Source: JAHHUA01 sp036635475
GTDB lineage: Bacteria > Bacillota > Clostridia > Oscillospirales > Ruminococcaceae
NCBI GenBank assembly: GCA_036635475.1
Contig: JAVWQH010000011.1
Location: 1-55,072 of the forward strand
DNA length: 55,072 bases
Direction of reading: 5' to 3'
In this document: in pieces, positions 52,150-55,072 of the stretch
Layout of the letters: each line of letters starts with the position of its first letter
Numbering within the stretch: position 1 is the first letter of the stretch
Translations under genes and position numbers: made by a program
Notes under the pieces: model-generated
The model's input: only the letters and a program-made list of their open reading frames with translations
What the model was told of the DNA's origin: nothing
Database searches by the model: none

Positions 52150-52381
52150 ATGTAGAAAATCCCCTTTACATTATTTTGAAATTGTTATATACTTTAAGTA
52201 TAATTAATCATTATGTTACAATAAGTTGCTTTCAAGGCACTCAAAGTAACGATATAAAAAGAAATTCGGAGATAAGCTGATTTTTCGGAAACGAAAATTA
52301 ACTATATTATACTAATTATAATCACAATTTCAAAAAGATACAAGTCGATTTTTTAATTATGAAAAATGGAGAGTAAAAATT

Positions 52382-52534
52382 ATGGTAAAACGTTTTTTAA
52401 ATAGTAGGATCATAACGCTTGTTGCAATTATAATTGGAGTGGTTTTTATTATTGCGGGAATTTGGCGAAACGAGTTCACTATTGTTTTTGAAAAAGCGAT
52501 TAATATATGTTTGGAGTGTATTGGAATTGGCTAA
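52382..52534 (+). CDS. CD1871A family CXXC-motif membrane micropeptide
   Basis: A 50-residue peptide with a basic N-terminus (MVKRFLNSR), one membrane segment (about residues 10-27), and a conserved tail ending INICLECIGIG, where C43-x2-C46 is the CXXC motif. This matches the small family named after C. difficile CD1871A, whose role is unknown. GGAGAG lies about 9 bases upstream. The gene is too short for many gene finders. It overlaps the polyferredoxin gene by eight bases, which suggests coupled translation and a shared complex. Confidence 0.85.
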   Translation: MVKRFLNSRIITLVAIIIGVVFIIAGIWRNEFTIVFEKAINICLECIGIG

Positions 52535-53423
52535 AATAAAAAGAAAAACCCCCAACAGTTTCAGGCACTTTTTTCAGGCATTCTGGGCGATTATAACCAA
52601 TAGCTATATTATCGGTTTTGTTCAAGGCAAAATTTATCGTGGAAAGATAAAAAATGTTTGTGTCCCCGGACTTAATTGCTATTCCTGTCCCGGAGCGATT
52701 GGCTCTTGTCCAATAGGCTCGCTGCAAGCAGTTATCGGCAGTTATGAATACAAATGGAGCTTTTATGTGGCAGGAATAATGATTTGTATTGGCTCAATTA
52801 TGGGACGATTTGTCTGCGGTTGGCTTTGTCCTTTTGGATTTGTGCAAGATTTGCTCAACAAAATTCCTCTTCCCCAAAAGCTTAAAATAAAAACTTTTAA
52901 AGGGGATAAACCCCTCAGAAAACTAAAGTATATTATCCTTTTGGTGTTTGTAATATTGATGCCGATATTTGCGGTGGATTTAATCGGACAGGGTACACCT
53001 TGGTTTTGCAAGCTGATTTGTCCTGTTGGAACTCTTGAAGGCGCAATCCCCCTTGTTTTGATGAATGAGGGATTAAAAGCGGCAGTTGGTTGGCTTTTTA
53101 AATGGAAAATGCTGATTTTGATTGTAACAATAATTCTGTCGATTATGATTTACCGCCCTTTTTGCAAATATATCTGTCCTCTAGGTGCGATATATTCCTT
53201 GTTCAATCCAATATCTGCGTTCAAATACAAAGTTGACGATGACAAGTGCATACATTGCAAGGCTTGTGAAAAAGCTTGCCCGATGAACTGCAATCCCACT
53301 GAAAACGCAAACGATTTAGAATGTATTCGATGTGGAAAATGCAAAAATATTTGTCCAACAGGTGCTATAAAATACGAAATTTTCAGTAAACCCTTAGGAG
53401 AAAAACACAATACTGAATTGTAG
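52527..53423 (+). CDS. Membrane polyferredoxin (NapH/YccM-like 4Fe-4S protein)
   Basis: A 298-residue membrane electron carrier with about five membrane segments. Cysteine motifs on the loops include CYSCPGAIGSCPIG, CGWLCPFG, CKLICPVG and CKYICPLG. A C-terminal two-cluster ferredoxin domain follows with C-x2-C-x2-C-x3-CP twice (CIHCKACEKACP and CIRCGKCKNICP). I place the start at TTG 52527, 10 bases after GGAG, within the end of the micropeptide gene. The protein should pass electrons across or along the membrane; donor and acceptor are unknown. No periplasmic reductase is encoded nearby. Confidence 0.9.
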   Translation: MAKIKRKTPNSFRHFFQAFWAIITNSYIIGFVQGKIYRGKIKNVCVPGLNCYSCPGAIGSCPIGSLQAVIGSYEYKWSFYVAGIMICIGSIMGRFVCGWLCPFGFVQDLLNKIPLPQKLKIKTFKGDKPLRKLKYIILLVFVILMPIFAVDLIGQGTPWFCKLICPVGTLEGAIPLVLMNEGLKAAVGWLFKWKMLILIVTIILSIMIYRPFCKYICPLGAIYSLFNPISAFKYKVDDDKCIHCKACEKACPMNCNPTENANDLECIRCGKCKNICPTGAIKYEIFSKPLGEKHNTEL

Positions 53424-53452
53424 AAAATAATATAAAATCCAGCGAAAAATTC

Positions 53453-53501
53453 AAAACCGCCTTGAAACAGCTTTTATAAGCTAATTCAGGACGGTTTTAT
53501 T
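53453..53501. terminator. Intrinsic terminator between the polyferredoxin and the 7-TM gene
   Basis: AAAACCG (53453-53459) and CGGTTTT (53492-53498) close a long imperfect hairpin whose inner part has AGCTT/AAGCT. A- and T-rich flanks on both sides could serve both convergent genes. Confidence 0.75.
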
Positions 53502-53532
53502 TGTGTATTATTTATGACTGCAAGAATATTTT

Positions 53533-54267
53533 TTATTTAACTGATGGTTTAGGTTGTCTTAATTGTTTTTTAGCCTGTTTTTTCATTTGCTTTTTGGATA
53601 GTTTTTTCGGTTGGTTTTTCATATCAAAAAATCCGATTAAAATTGTCCAAACGTATGCACAAGTTTTCGGAATCATCAAAACTCCCACAATTGGCAAAAC
53701 ATCTGCCCAAAGAACAACGGGGATATAAAATGCAAAGCTCAAAACAATTGTTAGCCACATAAATTTGTATGGTTTGTCGTTTTCTTTGCGGGCGGAAATG
53801 AAGAACAAAACAATAACCATAATTCCCATAAGTGCAAAAGGAATATTGCGGTAAATTGCCCAAGATAGAGGAGCATCGGCACTTGTCCACATATTTTGTG
53901 GGCATAAGCAAAGTGCAATTCTCAAAGCGGCAAGCAGATACATAGTTATGGTTAAGGACTTTTTGCCGTCAACTTTGTAGCGAATACGCCAAACGTAATA
54001 GAGAAGTATGTAGAACAATGTCATAGTAATTGATGTGATTAATTTTCCAACGCCAAGAGCATAAGTGAAGTTTTCAAGTCCGGTTGTACACAAGGCATAG
54101 GCACGTGGAATAAGGTGAAAAGCATCACCTGCACCAAGGGTTACAGCCATAATTCCAAAAAGTAAGAATTGCTTGTTGCCACGATTTTTTTTAATCATTA
54201 TAAATCCGATTGAAGTGACAGTCAAAAGATACACAATGTCGAATAAAGTTTCCATAATTGCCTGCAT
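53533..54267 (-). CDS. Seven-helix membrane protein of unknown function
   Basis: A 244-residue protein with seven predicted membrane segments and a lysine-rich cytoplasmic tail (KKLSKKQMKKQAKKQ). A conserved-looking GDAFHLIPR motif lies at the end of the second segment and an LCLCPQNMW motif after the fourth. I recognise it only as a conserved clostridial hypothetical type; no transport or enzyme family is evident. GGAGG is 8 bases before the ATG. Confidence 0.8.
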   Translation of the reverse strand: MQAIMETLFDIVYLLTVTSIGFIMIKKNRGNKQFLLFGIMAVTLGAGDAFHLIPRAYALCTTGLENFTYALGVGKLITSITMTLFYILLYYVWRIRYKVDGKKSLTITMYLLAALRIALCLCPQNMWTSADAPLSWAIYRNIPFALMGIMVIVLFFISARKENDKPYKFMWLTIVLSFAFYIPVVLWADVLPIVGVLMIPKTCAYVWTILIGFFDMKNQPKKLSKKQMKKQAKKQLRQPKPSVK

Positions 54268-54577
54268 GATTTTGTCCTCCTATTTTATAATATTTATCTT
54301 ACTAATTGTACACCATTTTCCTCAAAAATAAAAGATTGTTTTGAAAAATTTTGTTTATAATTTTTGAGATTGTGTAAATATTTTTAAATTACTTTGTCAT
54401 TTTATATTGCAATTTTTAATTTTTAATTTTTATCCTATCTTAATATTGACAGATTTTGCATTATAGAGTAAAATCTCTTATGTAACATTATTGTGTACCT
54501 TAAATAAATATCATGTGCCGCTTGAGTTAAATGGGATATGACGTTTTTCTTAGGCGGCTAGTGATCATTTTATATCT
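54268..54577. other. AT-rich intergenic region with the tRNA promoter and a leader hairpin
   Basis: No gene was found in these 310 bases. On the plus strand they contain the tRNA promoter at 54446-54474, then a hairpin (GCCGCTTGAG at 54517-54526 and CTTAGGCGGC at 54549-54558, two wobble pairs) before the pseudo-tRNA. No clear promoter was identified for the minus-strand gene. Confidence 0.6.
54446..54474 (+). promoter_or_regulatory. Sigma-A promoter of the tRNA-Arg unit
   Basis: Perfect TTGACA (54446-54451) and TAAAAT (54469-54474) with a 17-base spacer. Transcription would start near 54481, about 97 bases before the pseudo-tRNA and 189 before the intact tRNA-Arg. Confidence 0.72.
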
Positions 54578-54656
<79 letters not shown>

Positions 54657-54669
54657 CAATTTCATAAAT

Positions 54670-54746
54670 GTCTTCGTAGCTCAGCTGGATAGAGCGTCCC
54701 CCTCCTAAGGGGAAGGCCAGCGGTTCGAACCCGCTCGAGGACACCA
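54670..54746 (+). tRNA. tRNA-Arg (anticodon CCT)
   Basis: A complete 77-base tRNA with encoded CCA. The acceptor stem GTCTTCG/CGAGGAC has one wobble; the anticodon stem TCCCC/GGGGA is perfect with loop CTCCTAA giving anticodon CCT (reads AGG codons); the T-arm has GGTTCGAACC. It is followed by a terminator. Confidence 0.95.
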
Positions 54747-54755
54747 GAAATAACT

Positions 54756-54792
54756 CTGTAAGCCTTTATTTATAAGGGTTTGCAGTTTTTTT
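54756..54792 (+). terminator. Intrinsic terminator of the tRNA-Arg unit
   Basis: CTGTAAGCCTT and AAGGGTTTGCAG pair over about 12 bp with wobbles and a short AT loop, then seven Ts follow. Confidence 0.8.
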
Positions 54793-54936
54793 GTTTTTTC
54801 GCTGCACGTTGCGTTTACCGACTTTTTTCTCACGTTGCTATAAAATTCAACATATTTTTTTGCTAATTTGGACTTGAACGATTTTTTCCGTCCTTGCTAA
54901 GAAAATGGCGTATTTGCTAATTGTAGCATTAGCAAG

Positions 54937-55071
54937 CTATTTTGCCGCACTTTGAGCCGCAATGAGTTGTGACAGTGCCGCAAGCAGTTCCGGAGATTTA
55001 GTAAGCTCCACAACTAAGGTGTTAATATCTAAAGCGGGTGCAGCCACAGGTTGTTCCTGCGGAGGTTTAAC
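54937..55071 (-). CDS. C-terminal end of an unidentified gene, cut by the window edge
   Basis: An open frame enters from the right edge and ends at TAG (54937-54939), encoding 44 residues: VKPPQEQPVAAPALDINTLV and then VELTKSPELLAALSQLIAAQSAAK. It is alanine-, leucine- and proline-rich with higher GC than the surroundings. A helical tail after a Pro/Ala linker is plausible. I cannot name it; phage structural or scaffold proteins sometimes end this way, and it lies just beyond a tRNA, but this is weak. Confidence 0.6.
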   Translation of the reverse strand, partial: VKPPQEQPVAAPALDINTLVVELTKSPELLAALSQLIAAQSAAK

Positions 55072-55072
55072 A

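Overview
The window comes from a low-GC, endospore-forming, flagellated Firmicute, most likely a strict anaerobe of the class Clostridia. The evidence is SpoIIP, a FtsK/SpoIIIE translocase, a sporulation-type carboxypeptidase, FliY/CheC/CheD-style flagellar signalling, and several clostridial Fe-S proteins (Isf-like flavoprotein, CD1871A-type peptide, BFD-like protein). Strong GGAGG-type ribosome sites and frequent TTG starts fit this. The order cannot be fixed from sequence alone. A run of exactly 100 Ns (48423-48522) shows that this is a draft scaffold.

Layout. 1-560 is a gene-free stretch with two copies of a ~117-bp direct repeat. 561-9192 (+) holds ftsK/spoIIIE, a YgiQ-type radical SAM protein, a ComEC-like metallo-hydrolase with its DUF3006 partner, a family 8 glycosyltransferase, spoIIP and a small membrane protein. 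9207-10688 (-) holds an orphan two-helix sensor-like membrane protein and ridA.

10788-43408 is one large flagellar locus. The minus-strand arm reads flgM-flgN-flgK-flgL-DUF6470-fliW-csrA (anti-sigma factor, chaperone, hook-junction proteins, and the FliW/CsrA pair that controls flagellin translation). Divergent from it, a near-consensus sigma-A promoter at 16297-16325 starts a ~27-kb plus-strand operon: flgBC, fliE, fliFGHIJK, flgD, a TIGR02530-type gene, flgE, flbD, motAB, fliM, fliY, cheY, fliOPQR, flhB, flhA, a FliA/SigD sigma factor, two FlgF/FlgG-type rod genes, cheC, cheD, a FapA/DUF342 gene and a PilZ gene, closed by a terminator at 43437. It encodes basal body, export apparatus, switch, stator and hook, plus CheY-P phosphatases and a likely c-di-GMP brake. 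fliL, flhF, flhG, cheA/B/R/W, fliD/S and flagellin are not in the window.

43505-53423 is a housekeeping and redox region: mnmA and a PHP phosphatase (-); nadE, whose glutaminase half has lost catalytic residues, and a BFD-like protein (+); a gap-broken alpha/beta hydrolase, a small P-loop protein and a D-Ala-D-Ala carboxypeptidase with a sigma-E-like promoter (-); greA behind a perfect consensus promoter and a leader terminator (+); an Isf-like flavoprotein (-); and a CD1871A-type micropeptide overlapping a polyferredoxin membrane protein (+). The right end has a 7-TM protein (-), a degenerate tRNA-Arg copy beside an intact tRNA-Arg(CCT), and the tail of an unidentified gene running in from the right edge.

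I found no CRISPR array, transposase or restriction/defence cassette. The most noteworthy items are regulatory or degenerate: a greA leader resembling E. coli GraL, an intrinsic terminator that also buries the spoIIP ribosome site, the altered NadE amidase site, structured leaders in the flagellar operon, and the micropeptide/polyferredoxin pair.
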